A DNA stretch of 64,000 bases from Salvelinus alpinus (lineage: Eukaryota > Chordata > Actinopteri > Salmoniformes > Salmonidae), in contig NC_092120.1 of assembly GCF_045679555.1 (NCBI RefSeq), positions 8,417,305 to 8,481,304 of the forward strand. Reading direction: 5' to 3'. The stretch's first letter is position 1. Each line of letters begins with the position of its first letter. The position numbers and the translations under genes are program-made. The notes under the pieces were generated by a model that saw only the letters and a list, made by a program, of their open reading frames with translations, did not search any database and was not told the origin of the DNA. Of the stretch, positions 39,831 to 52,500 are shown one piece after another.

Positions 39831-41056
39831 CCCAGCCAAGCAATTACCCAGTTCCCCCCCAGTCCCAATTACCATTAATTATTACCAGGCTGTTTTAATT
39901 CAGGCATGTTCACTGACACCTAATCAATATACCAATCCCTGTCTGGGATCCATTGGGAGCCTATGGCGTCCTTGGGTGTATTATCCAGGAACCAAACAGA
40001 CACTAACAGGCCAAAACGGGAAGGACTAACCTGAACTTGTCCAATAAGAAACACTCCTTTTCTTTGCAAAACCTTTCTGTTGCAAAACATTTTGCTACGG
40101 CTTGCTATGGTGAGCACTAATGAATACACCCCTAGTTCAAAACCTCAAACAAGCTCCAATGTGCATTTAAAGGGGAGGGATTATGAAAAAGAATAGGTTC
40201 TTGTTGTTTTTGTTGTTGCAATAAGTTCATGTATCTTTCAATCTTAAAGCCCCACTTGCTTGGTAACGTAAATCAACTATTGGAATTGAATTGGGAACTA
40301 TTTACGCTACATGAGCACTGTGCTAGTTTGTTTCTTGGAACAGGGGAGGTGCTGCACTGCAGGCTATCGTTTGTACAACCTTTTGCATTGGTGGTAAATT
40401 TAATTCTCCTGGACATCAGGTGTAGGGATTCAATGCCGCAAAATATCTACTGAGCGTTTTTTTCTGTAAGTAATCATGTGTTGACGGTCGTCAGTGGATG
40501 AAAAACCTTGGCCCTGTTGGAATACTTTGAATATGACTGATATAACGTGACTGGTTTGGTGGATTGCTTTCATGATCTAACATGGAAGGGGGGAAAGATG
40601 TATTTTTTCAAAGATATCAGAGAGGAGGAAGAAACTTTGGGATGACCATTAGGATCAGAGGAACACACACACACACACACACTGCATTCACTCCTCTGGT
40701 GAAGTCAGACAAGCTAAGTGATCCTCATCCTCTCGGCTCCACTTCATGCGATGATGTCACCATGAGATGATGTCACCACCACAACATTCTATCATTGTCT
40801 ATGAATTAGCTAAGGGAGCACCTCCCTCACCCTCACCCCCACCCATCCAAACACAATCAGATGGAGACACAGAAAGAACAACCGAGGGAGGAGAAGAGGA
40901 TGTAGAGGTGATAGAGGGACAGAGAGAGAGAGAGAGAGATGGAGTGGCATTCTATTCTAATGTGCCACTTATCAAACACCATTTTTGTTTATACTCTATC
41001 TTTCCTTTATCTTATCTTCCCTTCATCTCTCCTTCTTTCCAGAGCCAGGAGATCTG

Positions 41057-43516
41057 ATGAAGATGAAGACAGTCAGTGTGGCGGTGGTGCTGAGCTTGCT
41101 GCTCTGCTCAGGTATGTCGTTAAGCCCAGAGATGTATGACCAGATATGATAAGGTCACATGAGATAATACTTTATTGAGGCCCAAAGGGGGAATGTGACG
41201 GTAGCAGTCATCCATCTCTGATTCAGTTGAGTTATGTGGAGCTGTCCAGAGCAGTGTGGAGCTGTCCAGGGTAGCTGTCCAGAGTAGTGTGGAGCTGTCC
41301 AGGGTAGCTGTCCAGAGTTATGTGGAGCTGTCCAGAGCAGTGTGGAGCTGTCCAGGGTAGCTGTCCAGAGTAGTGTGGAGCTGTCCAGGGTAGCTGTCCA
41401 GAGTTATGTGGAGCTGTCCAGAGCAGTGTGGAGCTGTCCAGAGTAGTGTGGAGCTGTCCAGGGTAGCTGTCCAGAGTAGTGTGGAGATGTCCAGAGTAGC
41501 TGTCCAGAGTAGTGTCCAGAGTTATGTGGAGCTGTCCAGGGTAGCTGTCCAGGGTAGCTGTCCAGAGTAGCTGTCCAGAGTAGCTGTCCAGAGTAGCTGT
41601 CCAGGGTAGCTGTCCAGAGTAGCTGTCCAGAGTTATGTGGAGCTGTCCAGGGTAGCTGTCCAGAGTAGTGTGGAGCTGTCCAGAGTAGCTGTCCAGAGTA
41701 GTGTGGAGATGTCCAGAGTAGCTGTCCAGAGTAGTGTGGAGCTGTCCAGAGTAGTGTGGAGCGGTCCATAGTAGTGTGGAGCTGTCCAGAGCAGTGTGGA
41801 GCTGTCCAGTGTAGTGTCCAGAGTAGTGTGGAGCTGTCCAGAGCAGTGTGGAGCTGTCCAGAGCAATGTGGAGCTGTCCAGTGTAGTGTCCAGAGTAGTG
41901 TGGAGCTGTCCAGAGCAGTGTGGAGCTGTCCAGAGCACTGTGGAGCTGTCCAGAGTAGTGTCCAGAGTAGTGTGGAGCTGTCCAGAGTAGTGTGGAGCTG
42001 TCCAGAGCAGTGTGGAGCTGTCCAGAGCAGTGTGGAGCTGTCCAGAGCAGTGAGCAGTGTGGAGCTGTCCAGAGCAGTGTGGAGCTGTCCAGAGCAGTGT
42101 GGAGCTGTCCAGAGTAGTGTGGAGCTGTCCAGAGCAGTGTGGAGCTGTCCAGTGTAGTGTCCAGAGCAGTGTGGAGCTGTCCAGAGCAGTGTGGAGCTGT
42201 CCAGTGTAGTGTCCAGAGTAGTGTGGAGATGTCCAGAGCAGTGTGGAGCTGTCCAGAGTAGTGTCCAGATTAGTGTGGAGCTGTCCAGAGCAATGTGGAG
42301 CTGTCCAGAGCAGTGTGGAGCTGTCCAGAGTAGCTGTCCAGAGTAGTGTGGAGCTGTCCAGAGTAGTGTGGAGCTGTCCAGAGCAGTGTGGAGCTGTCCA
42401 GAGTAGTGTGGAGCTGTCCAGAGCAGTGTGGAGCTGTCCAGAGCAGTGTGGAGCTGTCCAGAGCAGTGTGGAGCTGTGGAGCTGTCCAGAGTAGTGTGGA
42501 GCTGTCCAGAGCAGTGTGGAGCTGTCCAGAGCAGTGTGGAGCTGTCCAGAGTAGTGTGGAGCTGTCCAGAGCAGTGTGGAGCTGTCCAGAGCAGTGTGGA
42601 GCTGTCCAGAGTAGCTGTCCAGAGCAGTGTGGAGCTGTCCAGGGTAGTGTGGAGCTGTCCAGAGCAGTGTGGAGCTGTCCAGAGTAGTTTGTGTATGTGT
42701 ACAGGTTCAGTGTAAAAACAGGTTCAGTGTGTACAGGTTCAGTTTGTACAGGTTCAGTGTGTACAGGTTCAGTGTGTACAGGTTTAGTGTGTACAGGTTC
42801 AGTGTGTACAGGTTCAGTGTGTACAGGTTCAGTGTGTACAGGTTCAGTGTGTACAGGTTCAGTGTGTACAGGTTCAGTGTAAAAACAGGTTCAGTGTGTA
42901 CAGGTTCAGTGTGTACAGGTTCAGTGTGTACAGGTTCAGTGTGTGGAATAATCCACCAGGAGTAATAGACACAACCATCTTTTTTTTCTTCTTATGGGTC
43001 CTTAAGACACAGTATAGTTATTGGTCATATATCTAACATATTTGATGAATTACATTTCTATGCATAATTATGAAATTACACCAACCTCTTTTCTCTTTGT
43101 CCGTAGCTCTGTCGGCCCCTTTGAAAGGTAAGCATCCCTGCCATCTGTTATCAATGCATCATTAGTTATGATATAGTATGAAGCTTTGTGATGCATTTCT
43201 GTGGAAATGTTAAACATACCCTCCCACCACCTCCCAGGTAAAGAAGACTCCCAGCAGACCATGTTCTTTGGGGAGGACTTCCATCTGCAGCTGCCCTCCC
43301 TGGCTGCAGAGGTTTTGTTCCAGCCCAGTAATGCCAAGGCGGGGGCTGAGGTGGTCCTGATGCGGGGTGGGTCCGTGATTGGTAACCGTGCCAAGCTCAA
43401 CAGTCAGCTCAGTCACCTGATCCTAGCTAATGTGGGCGAGGGGGACGAGGGGACGTACTCGGTGAAGAACAACAAACAGCCGGAAGAGGTCCGACGCATC
43501 ACACTCATCGTCAGAG
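41057..43516 (+). CDS. Secreted or membrane Ig-like protein, 5' part
   Basis: The family member is not recognised. Exons 41057-41111, 43107-43127 and 43238-43516 join in phase (1-1 around the last, as usual for Ig domains); the gene continues past the window. Residues 1-20 (MKMKTVSVAVVLSLLLCSAL) form a signal peptide. Exon 3 encodes about 93 residues with V-type Ig features: a B-strand-like FHLQLP, a C'-D region with RAKLNSQLSHLILANV, and DEGTYSVKNN in place of the usual D.G.Y.C. Both canonical cysteines are absent. A pyrimidine tract and AG just before 41043 suggest an upstream untranslated exon. The intron after exon 3 begins GTATGG and enters the giant minisatellite within 16 bases. No following exon was found by 64000. 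Cell-adhesion or immune receptor roles are only guesses. Confidence 0.7.
41230..42690 (+). repeat. 20-bp minisatellite in intron 1 of the Ig-like gene
   Basis: Units of GTGTGGAGCTGTCCAGAGCA with shorter 13-bp variants (GTAGCTGTCCAGA). The left third is rich in short variants, the right two thirds in the 20-bp form. It gives spurious open frames on both strands. Confidence 0.93.
42697..42943 (+). repeat. 15-bp minisatellite next to the 20-bp array
   Basis: About 16 units of GTGTACAGGTTCAGT, two of them with AAAAACAGG instead of TACAGG. It adjoins the 20-bp array directly, so intron 1 is about 85 percent tandem repeat. Confidence 0.93.
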
Positions 43517-43532
43517 GTATGGGGGCTGAGTG

Positions 43533-46500
43533 TTGGAAGAAGGAAAGTTGTCTCTGGGAGGGGGGTTGGAAGACGGTAAGTTGCTCTCTGGGAGGGGGGT
43601 TGGAAGACGGTAAGTTGCTCTCTGGGAGGGGGGTTGGAAGAAGGAAAGTTGTCTCTGGGAGGGGGGTTGGAAGAAGGAAAGATGTCTCTGGGAGGGGGGT
43701 TGGAAGTAGGAAAGATGTCTCTGGGAGGGGGGTTGGAAGAAGGAAAGATGCTCTCTGGGAGGGGGGTTGGAAGAAGGAAAGATGTCTCTGGGAGGGGGGT
43801 TGGAAGATAGGAAAGTTGTCTCTGGGAGGGGGGTTGGAAATACGGAAAGTTGTCTCTGGGAGGGGGGTTGGAAGAAGGAAAGTTGCTCTCTGGGAGGGGG
43901 GTTGGAAGAAGGAAAGTTGTCTCTGGGAGGGGGGTTGGAAGAAGGAAAGATGTCTCTGGGAGGGGGGTTGGAAGAAGGAAAGATGCTCTCTGGGAGGGGG
44001 GTTGGAAGATAGGAAAGTTGTCTCTGGGAGGGGGGTTGGAAGACGATAAGTTGCTCTCTGGGAGGGGGGTTGGAAGAAGGAAAGTTGCTCTCTGGGAGGG
44101 GGGTTGGAAGATAGGAAAGTTGTCTCTGGGAGGGGGGTTGGAAGAAGGAAAGTTCCTCTCTGGGAGGGGGGTTGGAAGAAGGAAAGATGTCTCTGGGAGG
44201 GGGGTTGGAAGAAGGAAAGATGTCTCTGGGAGGGGGGTTGGAAATAGGAAAGTTGTCTCTGGGAGGGGGGTTGGAAGGAAAGTTGCTCTCTGGGAGGGGG
44301 GTTGGAAGAAGGAAAGTTGTCTCTGGGAGGGGGGTTGGAAGACGGTAAGTTGCTCTCTGGGAGGGGGGTTGGAAGACGGTAAGTTGCTCTCTGGGAGGGG
44401 GGTTGGAAGAAGGAAAGTTGTCTCTGGGAGGGGGGTTGGAAGAAGGAAAGATGTCTCTGGGAGGGGGGTTGGAAGTAGGAAAGATGTCTCTGGGAGGGGG
44501 GTTGGAAGAAGGAAAGATGTCTCTGGGAGGGGGGTTGGAAGAAGGAAAGATGTCTCTGGGAGGGGGGTTGGAAATAGGAAAGTTGTCTCTGGGAGGGGGG
44601 TTGGAAATAGGAAAGTTGTCTCTGGGAGGGGGGTTGGAAGAAGGAAAGTTGCTCTCTGGGAGGGGGGTTGGAAGAAGGAAAGTTGTCTCTGGGAGGGGGG
44701 TTGGAAGAAGGAAAGATGTCTCTGGGAGGGGGGTTGGAAGAAGGAAAGATGTCTCTGGGAGGGGGGTTGGAAATAGGAAAGTTGTCTCTGGGAGGGGGGT
44801 TGGAAGGAAAGTTGCTCTCTGGGAGGGGGGTTGGAAGAAGGAAAGTTGTCTCTGGGAGGGGGGTTGGAAATAGGAAAGTTGTCTCTGGGAGGGGGGTTGG
44901 AAGAAGGAAAGTTCCTCTCTGGGAGGGGGGTTGGAAGAAGGAAAGATGTCTCTGGGAGGGGGGTTGGAAGAAGGAAAGATGTCTCTGGGAGGGGGGTTGG
45001 AAATAGGAAAGTTGTCTCTGGGAGGGGGGTTGGAAGGAAAGTTGCTCTCTGGGAGGGGGGTTGGAAGAAGGAAAGTTGTCTCTGGGAGGGGGGTTGGAAA
45101 TAGGAAAGTTGTCTCTGGGAGGGGGGTTGGAAATAGGAAAGTTGCTCTCTGGGAGGGGGGTTGGAAATAGGAAAGTTGTCTCTGGGAGGGGGGTTGGAAA
45201 TAGGAAAGTTGTTTCTGGGAGGGGGGTTGGAAGTAGGAAAGTTGTCTCTGGGAGTGGGGTTGGAAGAAGGAAAGTTGTCTCTGGGAGGGGGGTTGGAAAT
45301 AGGAAAGTTGCTCTCTGGGAGGGGGGTTGGAAATAGGAAAGTTGTTTCTGGGAGGGGGGTTGGAAGAAGGAAAGTTGTCTCTGGGAGTGGGGTTGGAAGA
45401 AGGAAAGTTGTCTCTGGGAGGGGGGTTGGAAGAAGGAAAGTTGTCTCTGGGAGGGGGGTTGGAAATAGGAAAGTTGTCTCTGGGAGGGGGGTTGGAAGAA
45501 GGAAAGTTGCTCTCTGGGAGGGGGGTTGGAAGTAGGAAAGTTGCTCTCTGGGAGGGGGGTTGGAAGTAGGAAAGTTGCTCTCTGGGAGGAAGGTTGGAAG
45601 TAGGAAAGTTGTCTCTGGGAGGAAGGTTGGAAGTAGGAAAGTTGTCTCTGGGAGGGGGGTTGGAAGTAGGAAAGTTGCTCTCTGGGAGGGGGGTTGGAAG
45701 TAGGAAAGTTGTCTCTGGGAGGGGGGTTGGAAGAAGGAAAGTTGTCTCTGGGAGGGGGGTTGGAAATAGGAAAGTTGTCTCTGGGAGGGGGGTTGGAAGA
45801 AGGAAAGTTGCTCTCTGGGAGGGGGGTTGGAAGTAGGATAGTTGCTCTCTGGGAGGGGGGTTGGAAGTAGGAAAGTTGCTCTCTGGGAGGAAGGTTGGAA
45901 GTAGGAAAGTTGTCTCTGGGAGGAAGGTTGGAAGTAGGAAAGTTGTCTCTGGGAGGGGGGTTGGAAGTAGGAAAGTTGCTCTCTGGGAGGGGGGTTGGAA
46001 GTAGGAAAGTTGTCTCTGGGAGGGGGGTTGGAAGTAGGAAAGTTGCTCTCTGGGAGGGGGGTTGGAAGTAGGAAAGTTGTCTCTGGGAGGGGGGTTGGAA
46101 GTAGGAAAGTTGTCTCTGGGAGGGGGGTTGGAAGTAGGAAAGTTGTCTCTGGGAGGGGGGTTGGAAGTAGGAAAGTTGTCTCTGGGAGGGGGGTTGGAAG
46201 TAGGAAAGTTGTCTCTGGGAGGGGGGTTGGAAGTAGGAAAGTTGTCTCTGGGAGGGGGGTTGGAAGAAGGAAAGTTGCTCTCTGGGAGGGGGGTTGGAAG
46301 AAGGAAAGATGTCTCTGGGAGGGGGGTTGGAAGTAGGAAAGATGTCTCTGGGAGGGGGGTTGGAAGAAGGAAACATGTCTCTGGGAGGGGGGTTGGAAGA
46401 AGGAAAGATGTCTCTGGGAGGGGGGTTGGAAATATGAAAGTTTTCTCTGGGAGGGGGGTTGGAAGAATGAAAGATGTCTCTGGGAGGGGGGTTGGAAGTA

Positions 46501-49500
46501 GGAAAGTTGCTCTCTGGGAGGAAGGTTGGAAGAAGGAAAGTTGTCTCTGGGAGGGGGGTTGGAAGTAAGAAAGTTGCTCTCTGGGAGGAAGGTTGGAAGA
46601 AGGAAAGTTGTCTCTGGGAGGGGGGTTGGAAGAAGGAAAGTTGTCTCTGGGAGGGGGGTTGGAAGAATGAAAGATGTCTTTGGGAGGGGGGTTGGAAATA
46701 GGAAAGTTGTCTCTGGGAGGGGGGTTGGAAATAGGAAAGTTGTCTCTGGGAGGGGGGTTGGAAATAGGAAAGTTGTTTCTGGGAGGGGGGTTGGAAGAAG
46801 GAAAGTTGTCTCTGGGAGGGGGGTTGGAAATAGGAAAGTTGCTCTCTGGGAGGGGGGTTGGAAATAGGAAAGTTGTCTCTGGGAGGGGGGTTGGAAATAG
46901 GAAAGTTGTTTCTGGGAGGGGGGTTGGAAGTAGGAAAGTTGTCTCTGGGAGTGGGGTTGGAAGAAGGAAAGTTGTCTCTGGGAGGGGGGTTGGAAATAGG
47001 AAAGTTGCTCTCTGGGAGGGGGGTTGGAAATAGGAAAGTTGTTTCTGGGAGGGGGGTTGGAAGAAGGAAAGTTGTCTCTGGGAGTGGGGTTGGAAGAAGG
47101 AAAGTTGTCTCTGGGAGGGGGGTTGGAAGAAGGAAAGTTGTCTCTGGGAGGGGGGTTGGAAATAGGAAAGTTGTCTCTGGGAGGGGGGTTGGAAGAAGGA
47201 ATGTTGCTCTCTGGGAGGGGGGTTGGAAGTAGGAAAGTTGCTCTCTGGGAGGGGGGTTGGAAGTAGGAAAGTTGCTCTCTGGGAGGAAGGTTGGAAGTAG
47301 GAAAGTTGTCTCTGGGAGGAAGGTTGGAAGTAGGAAAGTTGTCTCTGGGAGGGGGGTTGGAAGTAGGAAAGTTGCTCTCTGGGAGGGGGGTTGGAAGTAG
47401 GAAAGTTGTCTCTGGGAGGGGGGTTGGAAGAAGGAAAGTTGTCTCTGGGAGGGGGGTTGGAAATAGGAAAGTTGTCTCTGGGAGGGGGGTTGGAAGAAGG
47501 AAAGTTGCTCTCTGGGAGGGGGGTTGGAAGTAGGAAAGTTGCTCTCTGGGAGGGGGGTTGGAAGAAGGAAAGTTGTCTCTGGGAGGGGGGTTGGAAATAG
47601 GAAAGTTGTCTCTGGGAGGGGGGTTGGAAGAAGGAAAGTTCCTCTCTGGGAGGGGGGTTGGAAGAAGGAAAGATGTCTCTGGGAGGGGGGTTGGAAGAAG
47701 GAAAGATGTCTCTGGGAGGGGGGTTGGAAATAGGAAAGTTGTCTCTGGGAGGGGGGTTGGAAGGAAAGTTGCTCTCTGGGAGGGGGGTTGGAAGAAGGAA
47801 AGTTGTCTCTGGGAGGGGGGTTGGAAATAGGAAAGTTGTCTCTGGGAGGGGGGTTGGAAATAGGAAAGTTGCTCTCTGGGAGGGGGGTTGGAAATAGGAA
47901 AGTTGTCTCTGGGAGGGGGGTTGGAAATAGGAAAGTTGTTTCTGGGAGGGGGGTTGGAAGTAGGAAAGTTGTCTCTGGGAGTGGGGTTGGAAGAAGGAAA
48001 GTTGTCTCTGGGAGGGGGGTTGGAAATAGGAAAGTTGCTCTCTGGGAGGGGGGTTGGAAATAGGAAAGTTGTTTCTGGGAGGGGGGTTGGAAGAAGGAAA
48101 GTTGTCTCTGGGAGTGGGGTTGGAAGAAGGAAAGTTGTCTCTGGGAGGGGGGTTGGAAGAAGGAAAGTTGTCTCTGGGAGGGGGGTTGGAAATAGGAAAG
48201 TTGTCTCTGGGAGGGGGGTTGGAAGAAGGAAAGTTGTTCTCTGGGAGGGGGGTTGGAAGTAGAAAAGTTGCTCTCTGGGAGGGGGGTTGGAAGTAGGAAA
48301 GTTGCTCTCTGGGAGGAAGGTTGGAAGTAGGAAAGTTGTCTCTGGGAGGAAGGTTGGAAGTAGGAAAGTTGTCTCTGGGAGGGGGGTTGGAAGTAGGAAA
48401 GTTGCTCTCTGGGAGGGGGGTTGGAAGTAGGAAAGTTGTCTCTGGGAGGGGGGTTGGAAGAAGGAAAGTTGTCTCTGGGAGGGGGGTTGGAAATAGGAAA
48501 GTTGTCTCTGGGAGGGGGGTTGGAAGAAGGAAAGTTGCTCTCTGGGAGGGGGGTTGGAAGTAGGAAAGTTGCTCTCTGGGAGGGGGGTTGGAAGTAGGAA
48601 AGTTGCTCTCTGGGAGGAAGGTTGGAAGTAGGAAAGTTGTCTCTGGGAGGAAGGTTGGAAGTAGGAAAGTTGTCTCTGGGAGGGGGGTTGGAAGTAGGAA
48701 AGTTGCTCTCTGGGAGGGGGGTTGGAAGTAGGAAAGTTGTCTCTGGGAGGGGGGTTGGAAGTAGGAAAGTTGTCTCTGGGAGGGGGGTTGGAAGTAGGAA
48801 AGTTGTCTCTGGGAGGGGGGTTGGAAGTAGGAAAGTTGTCTCTGGGAGGGGGGTTGGAAGTAGGAAAGTTGTCTCTGGGAGGGGGGTTGGAAGTAGGAAA
48901 GTTGTCTCTGGGAGGGGGGTTGGAAGTAGGAAAGTTGTCTCTGGGAGGGGGGTTGGAAGAAGGAAAGTTGCTCTCTGGGAGGGGGGTTGGAAGAAGGAAA
49001 GATGTCTCTGGGAGGGGGGTTGGAAGTAGGAAAGATGTCTCTGGGAGGGGGGTTGGAAGAAGGAAACATGTCTCTGGGAGGGGGGTTGGAAGAAGGAAAC
49101 ATGTCTCTGGGAGGGGGGTTGGAAATAGGAAAGTTTTCTCTGGGAGGGGGGTTGGAAGAATGAAAGATGTCTCTGGGAGGGGGGTTGGAAATATGAAAGT
49201 TGTCTCTGGGAGGGGGGTTGGAAGTAGGAAAGTTGCTCTCTGGGAGGAAGGTTGGAAGAAGGAAAGTTGTCTCTGGGAGGGGGGTTGGAAGTAAGAAAGT
49301 TGCTCTCTGGGAGGAAGGTTGGAAGAAGGAAAGTTGTCTCTGGGAGGGGGGTTGGAAGAAGGAAAGTTGTCTCTGGGAGGGGGGTTGGAAGAAGGAAAGT
49401 TGTCTCTGGGAGGGGGGTTGGAAGAATGAAAGATGTCTCTGGGAGGGGGGTTGGAAATAGGAAAGTTGTCTCTGGGAGGGGGGTTGGAAATAGGAAAGTT

Positions 49501-52500
49501 GTCTCTGGGAGGGGGGTTGGAAATAGGAAAGTTGTTTCTGGGAGGGGGGTTGGAAGAAGGAAAGTTGTCTCTGGGAGGGGGGTTGGAAATAGGAAAGTTG
49601 CTCTCTGGGAGGGGGGTTGGAAATAGGAAAGTTGTCTCTGGGAGGGGGGTTGGAAATAGGAAAGTTGTTTCTGGGAGGGGGGTTGGAAGTAGGAAAGTTG
49701 TCTCTGGGAGTGGGGTTGGAAGAAGGAAAGTTGTCTCTGGGAGGGGGGTTGGAAATAGGAAAGTTGCTCTCTGGGAGGGGGGTTGGAAATAGGAAAGTTG
49801 TTTCTGGGAGGGGGGTTGGAAGAAGGAAAGTTGTCTCTGGGAGTGGGGTTGGAAGAAGGAAAGTTGTCTCTGGGAGGGGGGTTGGAAGAAGGAAAGTTGT
49901 CTCTGGGAGGGGGGTTGGAAATAGGAAAGTTGTCTCTGGGAGGGGGGTTGGAAGAAGGAAAGTTGCTCTCTGGGAGGGGGGTTGGAAGTAGGAAAGTTGC
50001 TCTCTGGGAGGGGGGTTGGAAGTAGGAAAGTTGCTCTCTGGGAGGAAGGTTGGAAGTAGGAAAGTTGTCTCTGGGAGGAAGGTTGGAAGTAGGAAAGTTG
50101 TCTCTGGGAGGGGGGTTGGAAGTAGGAAAGTTGCTCTCTGGGAGGGGGGTTGGAAGTAGGAAAGTTGTCTCTGGGAGGGGGGTTGGAAGAAGGAAAGTTG
50201 TCTCTGGGAGGGGGGTTGGAAATAGGAAAGTTGTCTCTGGGAGGGGGGTTGGAAGAAGGAAAGTTGCTCTCTGGGAGGGGGGTTGGAAGTAGGAAAGTTG
50301 CTCTCTGGGAGGGGGGTTGGAAGTAGGAAAGTTGCTCTCTGGGAGGAAGGTTGGAAGTAGGAAAGTTGTCTCTGGGAGGAAGGTTGGAAGTAGGAAAGTT
50401 GTCTCTGGGAGGGGGGTTGGAAGTAGGAAAGTTGCTCTCTGGGAGGGGGGTTGGAAGTAGGAAAGTTGTCTCTGGGAGGGGGGTTGGAAGAAGGAAAGTT
50501 GTCTCTGGGAGGGGGGTTGGAAATAGGAAAGTTGTCTCTGGGAGGGGGGTTGGAAGGAAAGCTGCTCTCTGGGAGGGGGGTTGGAAGAAGGAAAGTTGTC
50601 TCTGGGAGGGGGGTTGGAAATAGGAAAGTTGTCTCTGGGAGGGGGGTTGGAAATAGGAAAGTTTTCTCTGGGAGGGGGGTTGGAAGAATGAAAGATGTCT
50701 CTGGGAGGGGGGTTGGAAATAGGAAAGTTGTCTCTGGGAGGGGGGTTGGAAGTAGGAAAGTTGCTCTCTGGGAGGAAGGTTGGAAGAAGGAAAGTTGTCT
50801 CTGGGAGGGGGGTTGGAAGTAGGAAAGTTGCTCTCTGGGAGGAAGGTTGGAAGAAGGAAAGTTGTCTCTGGGAGGGGGGTTGGAAGTAGGAAAGTTGCTC
50901 TCTGGGAGGAAGGTTGGAAGTAGGAAAGTTGTCTCTGGGAGGAAGGTTGGAAGTAGGAAAGTTGTCTCTGGGAGGGGGGTTGGAAGTAGGAAAGTTGCTC
51001 TCTGGGAGGGGGGTTGGAAGTAGGAAAGTTGTCTCTGGGAGGGGGGTTGGAAGTAGGAAAGTTGCTCTCTGGGAGGGGGGTTGGAAGTAGGAAAGTTGTC
51101 TCTGGGAGGGGGGTTGGAAGTAGGAAAGTTGTCTCTGGGAGGGGGGTTGGAAGTAGGAAAGTTGTCTCTGGGAGGGGGGTTGGAAGTAGGAAAGTTGTCT
51201 CTGGGAGGGGGGTTGGAAGTAGGAAAGTTGTCTCTGGGAGGGGGGTTGGAAGTAGGAAAGTTGTCTCTGGGAGGGGGGTTGGAAGAAGGAAAGTTGCTCT
51301 CTGGGAGGGGGGTTGGAAGAAGGAAAGATGTCTCTGGGAGGGGGGTTGGAAGTAGGAAAGATGTCTCTGGGAGGGGGGTTGGAAGAAGGAAACATGTCTC
51401 TGGGAGGGGGGTTGGAAGAAGGAAAGATGTCTCTGGGAGGGGGGTTGGAAATAGGAAAGTTTTCTCTGGGAGGGGGGTTGGAAGAATGAAAGATGTCTCT
51501 GGGAGGGGGGTTGGAAATATGAAAGTTGTCTCTGGGAGGGGGGTTGGAAGTAGGAAAGTTGCTCTCTGGGAGGAAGGTTGGAAGAAGGAAAGTTGTCTCT
51601 GGGAGGGGGGTTGGAAGTAAGAAAGTTGCTCTCTGGGAGGAAGGTTGGAAGAAGGAAAGTTGTCTCTGGGAGGGGGGTTGGAAGAAGGAAAGTTATCTCT
51701 GGGAGGGGGGTTGGAAGAAGGAAAGTTGTCTCTGGGAGGGGGGTTGGAAGAATGAAAGATGTCTCTGGGAGGGGGGTTGGAAATAGGAAAGTTGTCTCTG
51801 GGAGGGGGGTTGGAAATAGGAAAGTTGTCTCTGGGAGGGGGGTTGGAAATAGGAAAGTTGTTTCTGGGAGGGGGGTTGGAAGAAGGAAAGTTGTCTCTGG
51901 GAGGGGGGTTGGAAATAGGAAAGTTGCTCTCTGGGAGGGGGGTTGGAAATAGGAAAGTTGTCTCTGGGAGGGGGGTTGGAAATAGGAAAGTTGTTTCTGG
52001 GAGGGGGGTTGGAAGTAGGAAAGTTGTCTCTGGGAGTGGGGTTGGAAGAAGGAAAGTTGTCTCTGGGAGGGGGGTTGGAAATAGGAAAGTTGCTCTCTGG
52101 GAGGGGGGTTGGAAATAGGAAAGTTGTTTCTGGGAGGGGGGTTGGAAGAAGGAAAGTTGTCTCTGGGAGTGGGGTTGGAAGAAGGAAAGTTGTCTCTGGG
52201 AGGGGGGTTGGAAGAAGGAAAGTTGTCTCTGGGAGGGGGGTTGGAAATAGGAAAGTTGTCTCTGGGAGGGGGGTTGGAAGAAGGAAAGTTGCTCTCTGGG
52301 AGGGGGGTTGGAAGTAGGAAAGTTGCTCTCTGGGAGGGGGGTTGGAAGTAGGAAAGTTGCTCTCTGGGAGGAAGGTTGGAAGCAGGAAAGTTGTCTCTGG
52401 GAGGAAGGTTGGAAGTAGGAAAGTTGTCTCTGGGAGGGGGGTTGGAAGTAGGAAAGTTGCTCTCTGGGAGGGGGGTTGGAAGTAGGAAAGTTGTCTCTGG

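Noticed and set aside
41404-42715. Frames of repeated SSVELSRAVWSCPEQCGA-type sequence and its complement
   Set aside because: Products of the 20-bp minisatellite in intron 1 of the Ig-like gene.
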